A stretch of 64,000 bases of DNA, from contig JAPLUI010000487.1 in NCBI GenBank assembly GCA_026397725.1, positions 53,493 to 117,492 on the forward strand, read 5' to 3'. Shown in pieces: positions 9,901 through 17,898 of this stretch. Source of the DNA: Verrucomicrobiota bacterium (GTDB lineage: Bacteria > Verrucomicrobiota > Verrucomicrobiia > Verrucomicrobiales > Akkermansiaceae). How positions within the stretch are numbered: position 1 is the first letter of the stretch; each line of letters begins with the position of its first letter. The position numbers were made by a program, and so were the translations under genes. The notes under the pieces were generated by a model. The model worked only from the letters and a program-made list of their open reading frames with translations, was not told the origin of the DNA and did no database searches.

Positions 9901-10109
9901 AGATGACCCGGCGCGACTATGTGACGCTCAATCTGGATCTCATGCAGATGGGTGTGGGCGGCGATAACAGTTGGGGTGCGAGACCCCACGACGAGTTTCG
10001 CATCTCATCCGCCAAACCCTATTCCTATTCCTTTTGTCTGCGACCGTTCAATGCCAAGGATGCTGATATCAAGAAGCTGACGAAGCGGATTTTCCCGGTC
10101 CAATTGTAA
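6909..10109 (+). CDS. GH2 beta-galactosidase, LacZ-type five-domain
   Basis: A 1066-residue protein, the usual length of LacZ-type GH2 enzymes, which hydrolyse terminal beta-galactosides. The ORF is open from 6876, but the Met at 6909 gives a short signal peptide (GMMMVIGATAGAAGAE), so I take that start. It has a jelly-roll N-terminal domain with WENQSL and LNGNWKY, immunoglobulin-like domains and a TIM barrel with VNRHEHEPDQGQ. The acid/base Glu479 lies in SVGNENGPG and the nucleophile Glu544 in MCEYAHAMGNS. A Bgal_small C-terminal domain contains RPHFWRAPTDNDRG and ENLRWYGRGPQETYSDR. All key residues are present and no break is seen. The signal peptide suggests periplasmic action on oligosaccharides released by the neighbouring enzymes. 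Confidence 0.93.
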   Translation: MMRKDIGMMMVIGATAGAAGAETNDWENQSLTALNTEPPHATMVVCPDAATARMIGMAVNDERVKSPWYRSLNGNWKYHYSQSPQERVAGFFKPDFDDSTWPVIPVPSNVEMEGYGIPIYKNITYPWRPVKAPMIPQDYKFNTVNSYRRTLDVPADWAARRVLISFEGVNSFFYLWINGQAIGFSKDSRTRAEFDVTKYVKPGKNSLALENFRWCDGSYLEDQDFWRMSGIFRDVYLWSAPWQHIRDFEVKTGLDAAYLNADLKVSLQLNNAGKAAAGLTVEASLADHKGMVSTMTSKPAVVAPGTEATVELSAKVAQPRKWSAEDPYLYAMLITLRDGQGTTLEVIPAKVGFRKVELKDGDMLVNGKRILVKGVNRHEHEPDQGQAIGTASMIKDITLMKQHNINLVRTAHYPNHPAWYDLCDQYGLFLIDEANIECHGNMGLTKDPAWLAAYMDRTVRMVERDKNHPSIIIWSVGNENGPGKNLETTSAWMKQRDPSRLVHSCEAGEAAWTDIVAPMYPGPQSLKNYGSGRQKNDRPYIMCEYAHAMGNSSGDLWPYWRYIYSLPNLQGGSIWDWVDQGILQPADPDRKPGVVKVKPGEKVFQAFGRDFGTRDDPSEQNFCCNGLVSSDRTPHPGLAEVKKVYQYIQMKPLDLATGEIEVRNWYDFTSLKDLVKGQWTLKADGRILQQGDLAELDLAAGATAKVRVPFTAVAPEPGTEYWLDVNFVLKADQAWAKAGHEVAWEQFKLLVTMPAPVADPTGGKLDITGDADSLRVAGKSFSMAIDKHAGVITSLQFDGTELMEQPLRPHFWRAPTDNDRGHRIPYDVWRNVGKDWKPDSVTVDRQTPELVVVSARGPLPSVSASCTLAYRIFPSGDVVVHASYVSAPDAGKVPEMPRFGMQMALKPGFENLRWYGRGPQETYSDRCDARMDVYEGSVSDQYFDYSEPGETGNKVDVRWVTLANDKGIGLLAIGQPALSVNALHYTTEDLMDVAHGWEMTRRDYVTLNLDLMQMGVGGDNSWGARPHDEFRISSAKPYSYSFCLRPFNAKDADIKKLTKRIFPVQL

Positions 10110-10152
10110 TGACAGAAATATGATTGATTGAAATGTCAGCATGAGAAGTCAC

Positions 10153-12855
10153 ATGAAAAAGCTATCAACACTGATCCTTTCCGCCCTTGCCATTATCCTG
10201 GTGGCATCTCCTGGTCGTGCCGAACAGGCAACCTCGGGTAGGGCAGTCGCTCTAACGGTCAATGAGAGCCTTGCGGAGGCCGGGCCCCGCGGGAAATGTG
10301 ATTTTGGCGCATACTACACCCGCCTGCCTGTTGCAGGTAATGACATGGAAAAAGTTGGCGATTACGCGGATATCGTGGTGCAGGTGGGAACAAACAAGAA
10401 ATTCATCTTTGCTCGCGACTCCAGTTACCTCCCTTGTCTCGTGGTCGGCAGCCAGCAGACCTATGTCAAGGAGCTTGTTGAACGAAAGGGGGACGGAACG
10501 GCCGCGCGGCCAGACAGGATTAACAGATACTCCTATGTGCGCTTGATCGAGAGCACACCAACAAGAGTTGTTGTGCACTGGCGTTACATGCGGGACTTCA
10601 GCCATGTGCAGTGGGACGGGGTGGTTGACGAGTATTTCACGATCGACCCGGCCGGAAACGTGGAGCGGGTCGTACGCGTAGGCACGCCTAAAAAGAAAGA
10701 TTGGGACGATCCATCCAATCGCCATGTCCAGATCTTCCGGCTAACCGAGTCGGGCATCCAGGACGTCAAGAATACAGTGGCTACGCTCTCCCGTTCCAAG
10801 GGCGCAGCCATCAAGGGCGCGAAGGTCCTTTCAGGCGTTGTTGGTAAGCCCGCCGCGGAGTTCATGTTTGATGAGGGCCTTAAGCCTAATGATGACCTGA
10901 CGGCCGAAATGGTTTCCAGGTCCGCGTGTCCTGTTGACGGCCATCAGACCGTCTGGAGAAACGGAGTGTCCGGATGCTGCCTGCTGTTTGACGGCTATTA
11001 CTCGAAGGTAACCCTGCCCAAGGGCAAGGCACCATCGGTCAATGATCAGTTGACGGTAGAGGCCTGGGTGGCGCTGGGTGCCTACCCTTTCAACTGGGCG
11101 CCGATTGTGCATCATTCCACATGGGAAGAGCAAGGCTACTATCTCGGCGTTGACAGTTACGGGCACCTGGCCTTCATGGCGAATGTCGGGGGGACGTGGC
11201 AAAAAGTACAGGCTTCCAAGGGAACCTTCGATACCGATATCGAGCTGTTGCGCTGGTATCATGTGGCGGCCACCTACGACGGCAGCACGCTGCGTCTTTA
11301 CAAGAACGGCAAGGAGGTGGCTTCCGAACCCGCGTCCGGCAGGATCTCTTTACCCGACCGGGACCTTGTCATCGGCCTGAACACGGATAAGCAGACGCCC
11401 ACAAGCCCGATCCGAACATGGTGCACGTATCCCTCCATCTTCGGGATTGATGGCCTGATTGATGAGGTTAGGATTCACACTACAGCGTTGAGTGCCGAGG
11501 ACATGGCGACCTCCTTCAGGAACTTCAGCCCATCAGAAACAGCAATGAGCAAACCCGATCTGGAGGCGCTCACGTTGCCTGCCGATCCCGAGGGCAGGAA
11601 AGCAGACTCTTTTGGCGCTTCCTACGAGAACCTTCATTTTCACGCCGGCTTTGACAATCCATGGCGCGTCGGTGATCACCCCGATATCGTGGTGAAGTTC
11701 GACAAGAGTCCCTGCCGGGTTGTCTTCTGGAAAGGTCTGCGTTATGCGCCGGCATTGGTGACGGAGAACGGGAAGTGGTCCGGTGACCAGAGTTGCGAGA
11801 CCGCTGAGAACTGGGACAAGAAACGGCCGCTTGACTACCCTGACTCGGTCGGCTGTTCGGAGCATATGTCCGACGCCCAGGCGCGGCACTCCCACGTTCG
11901 GATCATCGAGAACACGCCCGCCCGCGTCGTCATTCACTGGCGCTATGCCGAGATCGATGTTCGCTATACCCTGACACACGACAATGACGGATGGGGTGAC
12001 TGGGCTGACGAGTACTACACCATCTATCCGGATGGCGTCACCATACGGAACATTGCGCGTGGTGCGGGCGGCTGGCAGGAGACCATGTTCTACAATGCAC
12101 CCGGAACCAAGCCCGAGGACAATGTGGCAATGGAAGCCTATACGCTGGTCAATGCCGCAGGCGCGGAGCGGACGTACAGTTGGGCCGCGGCTCCGCGGCC
12201 CTATCCATCCATCCCCGGCGGTCTCAACATGAAGGCAGGCGGGCCGCTGGTCAGCATGGTCAATTTCAAGTCGGCTTATCGAGCATACTACATTTATGCG
12301 GAACGTTCCGGGGTCTCGACGTTTAACGTAGAGGTCCGTCCGGAGTTCTCCCGTTTCCCGTGGTGGAACCATTATCCCGTCAGCCAGGCCATCTCCGATG
12401 GCCGTAGTGCCGAGCGTGCGGACCGAATGACGTCTTCATCGTTGGTGTGGGGCAAGCCGACAAAGGGGTGTCTCATGATAGGCCTAACCGATAAGCCAGC
12501 GGCTTCACTTGTTCCCTTGGCGAAATCATGGGATTCCGCGCCTGAGATGGATCATTCGATGGGGTGTACACTTGAGGGCTACAGCCAGCGCGAGCGTGCC
12601 TACAAGCTACGCGCCATAGGAAGCGAGATCTCGTTTGACCTGCGAGGTGCGGAAGGCCATCCGATCGTCAATCCCTGCTTCGTGATCCACAACTGGGGAG
12701 GACGGGAAGACGCCGCGATCCATCTCGAAGGCGCGCGATCTGAAGACATTCGGCAAGGCACCGTAATCGATACCAGCGGTTCGTTCGTCAAGATAATCTG
12801 GTTGGCGGTGGATGAAGCGAGCCATACCGTGAGGTTCACCATAACGAAACGCTGA
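10153..12855 (+). CDS. Secreted LamG protein with duplicated unknown domain
   Basis: A 900-residue secreted protein; the Met at 10153 (MKKLSTLILSALAIILVASPG) is preferred over 10141 because it gives a standard signal peptide. The N-terminal module (about 35-245) and the C-terminal module (about 480-790) are homologous. The first has FGAYYTRL, GDYADIVVQV, RVVVHWRYM and DEYFTIDPAG; the second has FGASYENL, GDHPDIVVKF, ARVVIHWRY and DEYYTIYPDG. A LamG domain (about 290-470, with YHVAATYDGSTLRLYKNGK) separates them. I do not recognise a catalytic family. The repeated beta-rich modules could be a supersandwich of the type seen in polysaccharide lyases or a carbohydrate-binding scaffold. A stub of a paralogue lies at 1267-1392. 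Confidence 0.8.
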   Translation: MKKLSTLILSALAIILVASPGRAEQATSGRAVALTVNESLAEAGPRGKCDFGAYYTRLPVAGNDMEKVGDYADIVVQVGTNKKFIFARDSSYLPCLVVGSQQTYVKELVERKGDGTAARPDRINRYSYVRLIESTPTRVVVHWRYMRDFSHVQWDGVVDEYFTIDPAGNVERVVRVGTPKKKDWDDPSNRHVQIFRLTESGIQDVKNTVATLSRSKGAAIKGAKVLSGVVGKPAAEFMFDEGLKPNDDLTAEMVSRSACPVDGHQTVWRNGVSGCCLLFDGYYSKVTLPKGKAPSVNDQLTVEAWVALGAYPFNWAPIVHHSTWEEQGYYLGVDSYGHLAFMANVGGTWQKVQASKGTFDTDIELLRWYHVAATYDGSTLRLYKNGKEVASEPASGRISLPDRDLVIGLNTDKQTPTSPIRTWCTYPSIFGIDGLIDEVRIHTTALSAEDMATSFRNFSPSETAMSKPDLEALTLPADPEGRKADSFGASYENLHFHAGFDNPWRVGDHPDIVVKFDKSPCRVVFWKGLRYAPALVTENGKWSGDQSCETAENWDKKRPLDYPDSVGCSEHMSDAQARHSHVRIIENTPARVVIHWRYAEIDVRYTLTHDNDGWGDWADEYYTIYPDGVTIRNIARGAGGWQETMFYNAPGTKPEDNVAMEAYTLVNAAGAERTYSWAAAPRPYPSIPGGLNMKAGGPLVSMVNFKSAYRAYYIYAERSGVSTFNVEVRPEFSRFPWWNHYPVSQAISDGRSAERADRMTSSSLVWGKPTKGCLMIGLTDKPAASLVPLAKSWDSAPEMDHSMGCTLEGYSQRERAYKLRAIGSEISFDLRGAEGHPIVNPCFVIHNWGGREDAAIHLEGARSEDIRQGTVIDTSGSFVKIIWLAVDEASHTVRFTITKR

Positions 12856-12897
12856 GGAAATCCAGCCATTTGTAATGACGGCAGCAGGAGCAATCAT

Positions 12898-13815
12898 ATG
12901 CAAGAGCTAACGACACTTATCTTCTCCGCCGTTGTTATTTCACTGTCGGCATCTCCATGTCCTTCCGCAGAGGCAACTCCGCAAAGAACACTGGAAATCA
13001 CCGGGAAATACCTGCCTCTTCCCATGACGAGGTGGGCCCGTGAGATAACGCCGGAAAAGGTCTTGCCGGAATACCCGCGCCCACAAATGGTGCGCAAGGA
13101 ATGGCTCAACCTCAACGGGCTTTGGGACTACTGGTATATCTGCGCCTGGCAGGCCCACACCACCGGCATGCCGGTCTGGCACCACCTCGTGCTAACAGAT
13201 CCGGGAATTCCCGATTACCATGCCAAGGATGACGAGTTCATGGTGGGCGACTGGTTTTACTTCGCCCCCATCCTCAACGAAGGCAACTCGCGCCCGGTCT
13301 ATCTGCCCAAGGGCCGCTGGATCGACTATTTCACCGGTCAGGTCTTCGACGGGCCGCGCACGATCGAGTCCTACGACACCCCCATTGACCGCGTGCCGCT
13401 GTTCGTCAAGGCGGGCGCCATCATTCCCAGGGGGCCGGAGATTTGTTATGTGAGCGGGAAGCCGCTCTCTCCGCTCACCCTCGACTGGTACCCCTACGGC
13501 TGCCCGGAGTCGCGTTACTCGCTCTACGAGGATGACGGCATCAGCACGAAGTATCTCGATGGCGATTGCTGCACCACGCCCATCGGGATGTGCGCAACCA
13601 AGGACGGCATCGCCGTCACCATCCATGCGCGTGATGGCAAGTTCACCCCGCCCGAGCGTGCCTGCGAACTGCTGTTCCATGGCATCGTCAAAATGCCCGC
13701 CGCGGGTTCCCTCAACGGCATGCCGCTGGATGCCATCCATGATCCCAAGACCGGGATCCTGCGCGTGAGCTTCCCCGACACCGGCAAGGAGCAGAAGTTC
13801 ATCGTGCAGCGCTAA
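12898..13815 (+). CDS. Chimeric ORF: GH2 N-terminus fused to GH31 C-terminus
   Basis: Residues 1-23 are a signal peptide. Residues 40-80 (TRWAREITPEKVLPEYPRPQ, then NLNGLWDYW) match the start of the GH2 enzyme in the next gene (TRWAKDVSPENVLPEYPRPQ). From about residue 85 the sequence switches to the end of a GH31 alpha-glycosidase: HTTGMPVWHHLVLTDP, DDEFMVGDWFYFAPIL, LPKGRWIDYFTG, VPLFVKAGAIIPRGP and a short DUF5110-like tail. Neither GH2 nor GH31 catalytic residues remain, because the whole GH31 barrel up to its last strands is missing. The product is therefore almost certainly not a glycosidase. The frame is intact across the joint, so it may still be translated. It looks like a deletion between a tandem GH2 copy and a lost GH31 gene. 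Confidence 0.8.
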   Translation: MQELTTLIFSAVVISLSASPCPSAEATPQRTLEITGKYLPLPMTRWAREITPEKVLPEYPRPQMVRKEWLNLNGLWDYWYICAWQAHTTGMPVWHHLVLTDPGIPDYHAKDDEFMVGDWFYFAPILNEGNSRPVYLPKGRWIDYFTGQVFDGPRTIESYDTPIDRVPLFVKAGAIIPRGPEICYVSGKPLSPLTLDWYPYGCPESRYSLYEDDGISTKYLDGDCCTTPIGMCATKDGIAVTIHARDGKFTPPERACELLFHGIVKMPAAGSLNGMPLDAIHDPKTGILRVSFPDTGKEQKFIVQR

Positions 13816-13832
13816 CAAGAAAAGGATTCACA

Positions 13833-16058
13833 ATGAAAGCAAGATTATTGATCGGTTCCATTGGCGTTGCCGCAATGCTAATCCATGCGGCGACCGGTTC
13901 GTTGTTGGCGCAAACTCAACCAGCCGCAGCGGCCGGGCCGTGGAAACCGGTGCCCGGCCATATGATGACGCGGTGGGCGAAAGATGTCTCCCCGGAAAAT
14001 GTGCTTCCGGAATATCCGCGACCACAGATGGCTCGCGAACAATGGCACAACCTCAACGGCCTCTGGGATTACGCCATCACCAAAGTCGACGCGACGAAGA
14101 TGGAGCGGTTTGATGGCCAAATTCTCGTGCCGTTCCCCATCGAGTCGGCGCTGTCCGGTGTGAAGAAACAGTTCTCCCGCAACGAACGTCTCTGGTACCA
14201 CCGCACCTTCACCGCGCCCACGCTCGCCGGCGGTAAGCGCCTCCTCCTGCACTTCGGCGCGGTCGACTGGGAAGCAAAAGTCCTCGTCAACGGCAAATCC
14301 GTCGCCGAACATCGCGGCGGCTACGACGCCTTCACGTGCGACATCACCGACGCCGTCAATGCCGGCGCTGATAACGAACTTGTTGTCTCCGTTTTCGACG
14401 CCACCGGCAACATGCAGCCGAGAGGCAAACAGCATCTGCCAGCCATTACCAACCCCGGCAGCATCAAGTACATGTACACGCCATGCTCCGGCATCTGGCA
14501 AACCGTGTGGCTGGAAACCGTGCCCGCCGTCCGCATCGAATCACTCCACATCGTGCCGGATATTGACAACGCCAGCGTTGCCATTGAAGTGAACGGGAAG
14601 GGGACCGAACCGAAAATCGAAGTTCTCGACGCCGGCAAGGTCATCGCCTCCGACCGTGGCGTGAAGGTCATCTTGAAAATCCCTAATCCCAAACTTTGGT
14701 CACCGGACTCGCCGTTCCTCTACGACGTAAACGTCACGAGCGGCACTGACAGCGTGAAGAGCTACTTCGGCATGAGAAAGGTCTCTGTCGGCAAGGACGA
14801 CAAAGGGTTTCTGCGCCTGCTGCTCAATAACAAGTTTGTCTTCCAGGTCGGCTTTCTCGACCAGGGGTTCTGGCCCGACGGCATCTACACCGCGCCGACC
14901 GACGCAGCATTGCGCTCCGACATCGAGATCACCAAGAAACTCGGCATGAACATGGCCCGCAAACACCTCAAGGTCGAGCCCGACCGCTGGTACTACTGGG
15001 CCGACAAACTCGGTCTCCTCGTGTGGCAGGACATGCCCAGCGGCGTCGCTGGCAGAGGCAGCGAAAAAGACAAGAAAACCGGCGAGATGCGCGACGGCAC
15101 GCGTATCTCAGACGAAGCCAACGCACAGTTCGAGGCCGAGCTGAATGCGCTGGTAGAAGGCCGATGGAATCATCCCTCCATTGTCATGTGGGTTGTCTTC
15201 AACGAGGCTTGGGGCCAGTACGAAACACCGCGCCTTACGCAGTGGGTCAAGGACATGGACCCGTCACGCCTCGTCAACAGCGCCTCCGGCTGGTTGGACT
15301 ACGGTACCGGCGACGTCCAGGACATCCACAGTTACTCCGGTCCGGATTGTCCGGATCCTGACGGCAAACGCGCCGCCGTGCTCGGTGAGTTCGGCGGTCT
15401 TGGTTTGCCCGTGGCCGGCCACACTTGGGTCGAGAAAACCTGGGGTTACCGCGGCATGCTCGACGTCGGCGAGCTCACGAAGAGATACTGCGAAATGTTC
15501 CGCAAAGTGTACGAGCTCAAAGATAGCAGCGGCCTCAGCGCCTGCGTCTATACCCAGACGACCGACGTTGAGACCGAGTGCAACGGCCTGCTGACCTACG
15601 ACCGCAAACTCAAACCCGACCTCGCCACAATCGCTGCCGCCAACCGCGGCAGCTTCCCCCCGCTAGCCGAAAAACCGGTGCCGGCAAGTAACAAACCGGC
15701 GCCAGCCAGCAAGAAACCGGCCCCGGCAAACCCGATTATCCCACAGGAAAAATTGGTTGAACCAAGCAAGACAATCGCAACTCGGGCTGCGGATAAGGTG
15801 ATCGCCCCGCATCCCACCCAGGCCAAGCCGCTGCTGCTCGGCAACTGGGCTGATCCCTCGATTCTAAAGGACGGGGACGATTACTATATGACACATTCGA
15901 GCTGGGATTTTCAGCCGGGCCTGGCGGTCTGGCACTCGAAGGACCTGCGGAGCTGGCGGCTCATCTCCCACGCGGTCGTCAACCAGCCCGGCTCGATCTT
16001 GGCTCCCGAGTTAATCAAACATGACGGCAAGTTCCATCTCTACTATATGCACCTCTGA
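13833..16058 (+). CDS. GH2 glycosidase with truncated GH43 tail
   Basis: The GH2 part (residues 1-620) has a signal peptide, sugar-binding domain (LNGLWDY), Ig-like domain and TIM barrel. The acid/base Glu458 is in VVFNEAWGQ and the nucleophile Glu519 in LGEFGGLG, so it should be active as a beta-glycosidase; the exact sugar is not clear. A Pro/Ala/Lys-rich linker with repeated PAPASKKP units follows (about 620-650). The final 80 residues are the first blades of a GH43 five-bladed propeller (GNWADPSILKDGDDYYMTHS with the general-base Asp, then APELIKHDGKFHLYYM). The GH43 part stops after roughly a quarter of its normal length, before its acid and pKa-modulator residues. It is either a natural GH2-GH43 bifunctional enzyme that lost its end or a secondary fusion. 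The downstream GH32 gene starts 25 bp later. Confidence 0.82.
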   Translation: MKARLLIGSIGVAAMLIHAATGSLLAQTQPAAAAGPWKPVPGHMMTRWAKDVSPENVLPEYPRPQMAREQWHNLNGLWDYAITKVDATKMERFDGQILVPFPIESALSGVKKQFSRNERLWYHRTFTAPTLAGGKRLLLHFGAVDWEAKVLVNGKSVAEHRGGYDAFTCDITDAVNAGADNELVVSVFDATGNMQPRGKQHLPAITNPGSIKYMYTPCSGIWQTVWLETVPAVRIESLHIVPDIDNASVAIEVNGKGTEPKIEVLDAGKVIASDRGVKVILKIPNPKLWSPDSPFLYDVNVTSGTDSVKSYFGMRKVSVGKDDKGFLRLLLNNKFVFQVGFLDQGFWPDGIYTAPTDAALRSDIEITKKLGMNMARKHLKVEPDRWYYWADKLGLLVWQDMPSGVAGRGSEKDKKTGEMRDGTRISDEANAQFEAELNALVEGRWNHPSIVMWVVFNEAWGQYETPRLTQWVKDMDPSRLVNSASGWLDYGTGDVQDIHSYSGPDCPDPDGKRAAVLGEFGGLGLPVAGHTWVEKTWGYRGMLDVGELTKRYCEMFRKVYELKDSSGLSACVYTQTTDVETECNGLLTYDRKLKPDLATIAAANRGSFPPLAEKPVPASNKPAPASKKPAPANPIIPQEKLVEPSKTIATRAADKVIAPHPTQAKPLLLGNWADPSILKDGDDYYMTHSSWDFQPGLAVWHSKDLRSWRLISHAVVNQPGSILAPELIKHDGKFHLYYMHL

Positions 16059-16083
16059 AAACCGCCTTACCCCCAATCACCCC

Positions 16084-17802
16084 ATGAAGAAACTGCCATC
16101 AATCGTGTCCGCGACGTTACTGGTCGCGGGACTCGCCATTTCGACTCCTGCCACAGCGGAAGACAAGACGCCCGCTGCTTTAACCGCTACTCCTGAATCC
16201 CGCCAGATCGCCCTGACCGGAAAATTGTTAATCATCCCCATCGCCAAGGGCCAGGCACCTGTTGACAAGCACAATGACCACGTTAAACTCTCGGTCCGCG
16301 TGGACGGGCACCTCGTCCACGATCTCGTGCTCCATCTCGCCCAAACCAAGGACGATATTGAATGGTGGTCCGCCCTCGACATGAGCAAGTACGTCGGCAA
16401 AATGGCCGTGCTCGCGATGTCGGATCTAACCGACAGCTCCGGCCTCGCCCTGATCGAAAGCTCCGACCGGGAACGGTACCTGCTGCCCTTATACGACGAG
16501 GCGCTGCGCCCGCAGTTCCACTTCTCGCAGCGACTCGGCTGGAACAACGACGTCAACGGACTGGTATATGAAAACGGCGAGTGGCACCTGTATTTCCAAT
16601 ACTGCCCGGTCGCCTTGTATCATGCCGACAAGCACTGGGGTCATGCCGTGAGCAAGGATTTGGTCCATTGGGAGGAATTGCCCATCGCCCTGTATCCGGT
16701 AACTCAAGCGAAGGGGTCATGCTTCTCGGGCAGTGCCGTCGTTGATCATCACAATACGGCCGGCTTCCAGACCGGCGCCCAGCCGCCGATCGTCGCGGTG
16801 TTTTCCGATTTTGGCGCTGGCGTCGGGGAAGCCCTGGCCTACTCGAATGACCATGGCCGCACGTTCACCTACTACGAGGGTAACCCGATTCTCAAGCACC
16901 CCGGCAACGACCCGAGAGTCATCTGGTACCCATACGGCAAGAACGATAAGCCGCTCAATGCCGGGGCGCAAAAACTCGGCGGGCACTGGGTGCTGGTGGC
17001 CTATGATAAAACCCGCGAGTTCGATATGAACATGGCCTTCTATACCTCGCTCGATCTGAAAAAATGGACCGGGCAGAGCCATTTGCCCGGCTATGGGGAA
17101 TGCCCCGAAATCATCGAACTGCCGGTCGATGGCGACAAACAGAACACGCGCTGGATCGTCTTCGACGCTGGTGCGCAGTATGCCGTCGGCCGCTTTGACG
17201 GCCGCACGTTCACGCCCGAGCACGAAGGGAAACACCGCGTGCATCATGGCGCGTATTTCGCCTCGCAGACGTTCACGAATGCGCCCGACGGCCGTTGCAT
17301 TCAAATGGCCTGGGCGAGGCTCAACCTGCCCGGCATGCCGTTCAGCCAGGGCTTCACCTTCCCGCATCAACTGACACTGCGCAACACCCCGGACGGCATC
17401 CGGATGTTCGCCCAGCCGGTCGAGGAGATCGCCAAACTCCGCACCAAGACCCACACCGGCGCCGCCGGGGAACTGACCCCGGATGCGCCCCGCAAAGTCG
17501 CGGTCTCCGGCGAACTCTTCGAGGTCCGCGCGGAGTTCGTCCTGGGGCAGGCCAAAGTGGTCGGGCTCGACATCGGCGGCAACCGCGTGACCCACGATGT
17601 GGCTGCCGACGGCAAGGTCACCCTGCAGGTTCTGCTAGACCGGCCGATGATCGAAATCTGCCTCAATAACGGCGCGAGCTATACCACCGAGGATCGCCAC
17701 AAAAGGGGTGCGGTGGCGTCCGTCAGCGCCTTCGCCGTCGGCGGACCCGCCATGCTTAATTCATTCGAGGTCCATGAACTGAAATCCATCTGGAAAAAGT
17801 AG
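16084..17802 (+). CDS. Secreted GH32 beta-fructosidase (levanase/inulinase type)
   Basis: A 572-residue protein that hydrolyses beta-fructosides (fructan, levan, inulin or sucrose type substrates). I choose Met 16084 (MKKLPSIVSATLLVAG, signal peptide) over 16021. Before the propeller there is an extra beta domain (residues 35-135). Catalytic motifs are WNNDVNG with nucleophile Asp156 (family WMNDPNG), CFSGSAV, DPRVIWYP (RDP motif without its Arg) and YGECPEI with acid/base Glu339. The C-terminal beta-sandwich ends EVHELKSIWKK. No transporter or regulator for fructans sits beside it. Its last residues are the source family for the stub at 4545-4703. It appears complete and probably functional. 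Confidence 0.9.
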   Translation: MKKLPSIVSATLLVAGLAISTPATAEDKTPAALTATPESRQIALTGKLLIIPIAKGQAPVDKHNDHVKLSVRVDGHLVHDLVLHLAQTKDDIEWWSALDMSKYVGKMAVLAMSDLTDSSGLALIESSDRERYLLPLYDEALRPQFHFSQRLGWNNDVNGLVYENGEWHLYFQYCPVALYHADKHWGHAVSKDLVHWEELPIALYPVTQAKGSCFSGSAVVDHHNTAGFQTGAQPPIVAVFSDFGAGVGEALAYSNDHGRTFTYYEGNPILKHPGNDPRVIWYPYGKNDKPLNAGAQKLGGHWVLVAYDKTREFDMNMAFYTSLDLKKWTGQSHLPGYGECPEIIELPVDGDKQNTRWIVFDAGAQYAVGRFDGRTFTPEHEGKHRVHHGAYFASQTFTNAPDGRCIQMAWARLNLPGMPFSQGFTFPHQLTLRNTPDGIRMFAQPVEEIAKLRTKTHTGAAGELTPDAPRKVAVSGELFEVRAEFVLGQAKVVGLDIGGNRVTHDVAADGKVTLQVLLDRPMIEICLNNGASYTTEDRHKRGAVASVSAFAVGGPAMLNSFEVHELKSIWKK

Positions 17803-17898
17803 CAGCAACGCTCATTGCTCCCGACGCGAGCCGTCTGAACACTAGATTTCAACGTCACCAGTGACAAGCCAGCCATCCGAAGTCAAGGAGTCAACATC

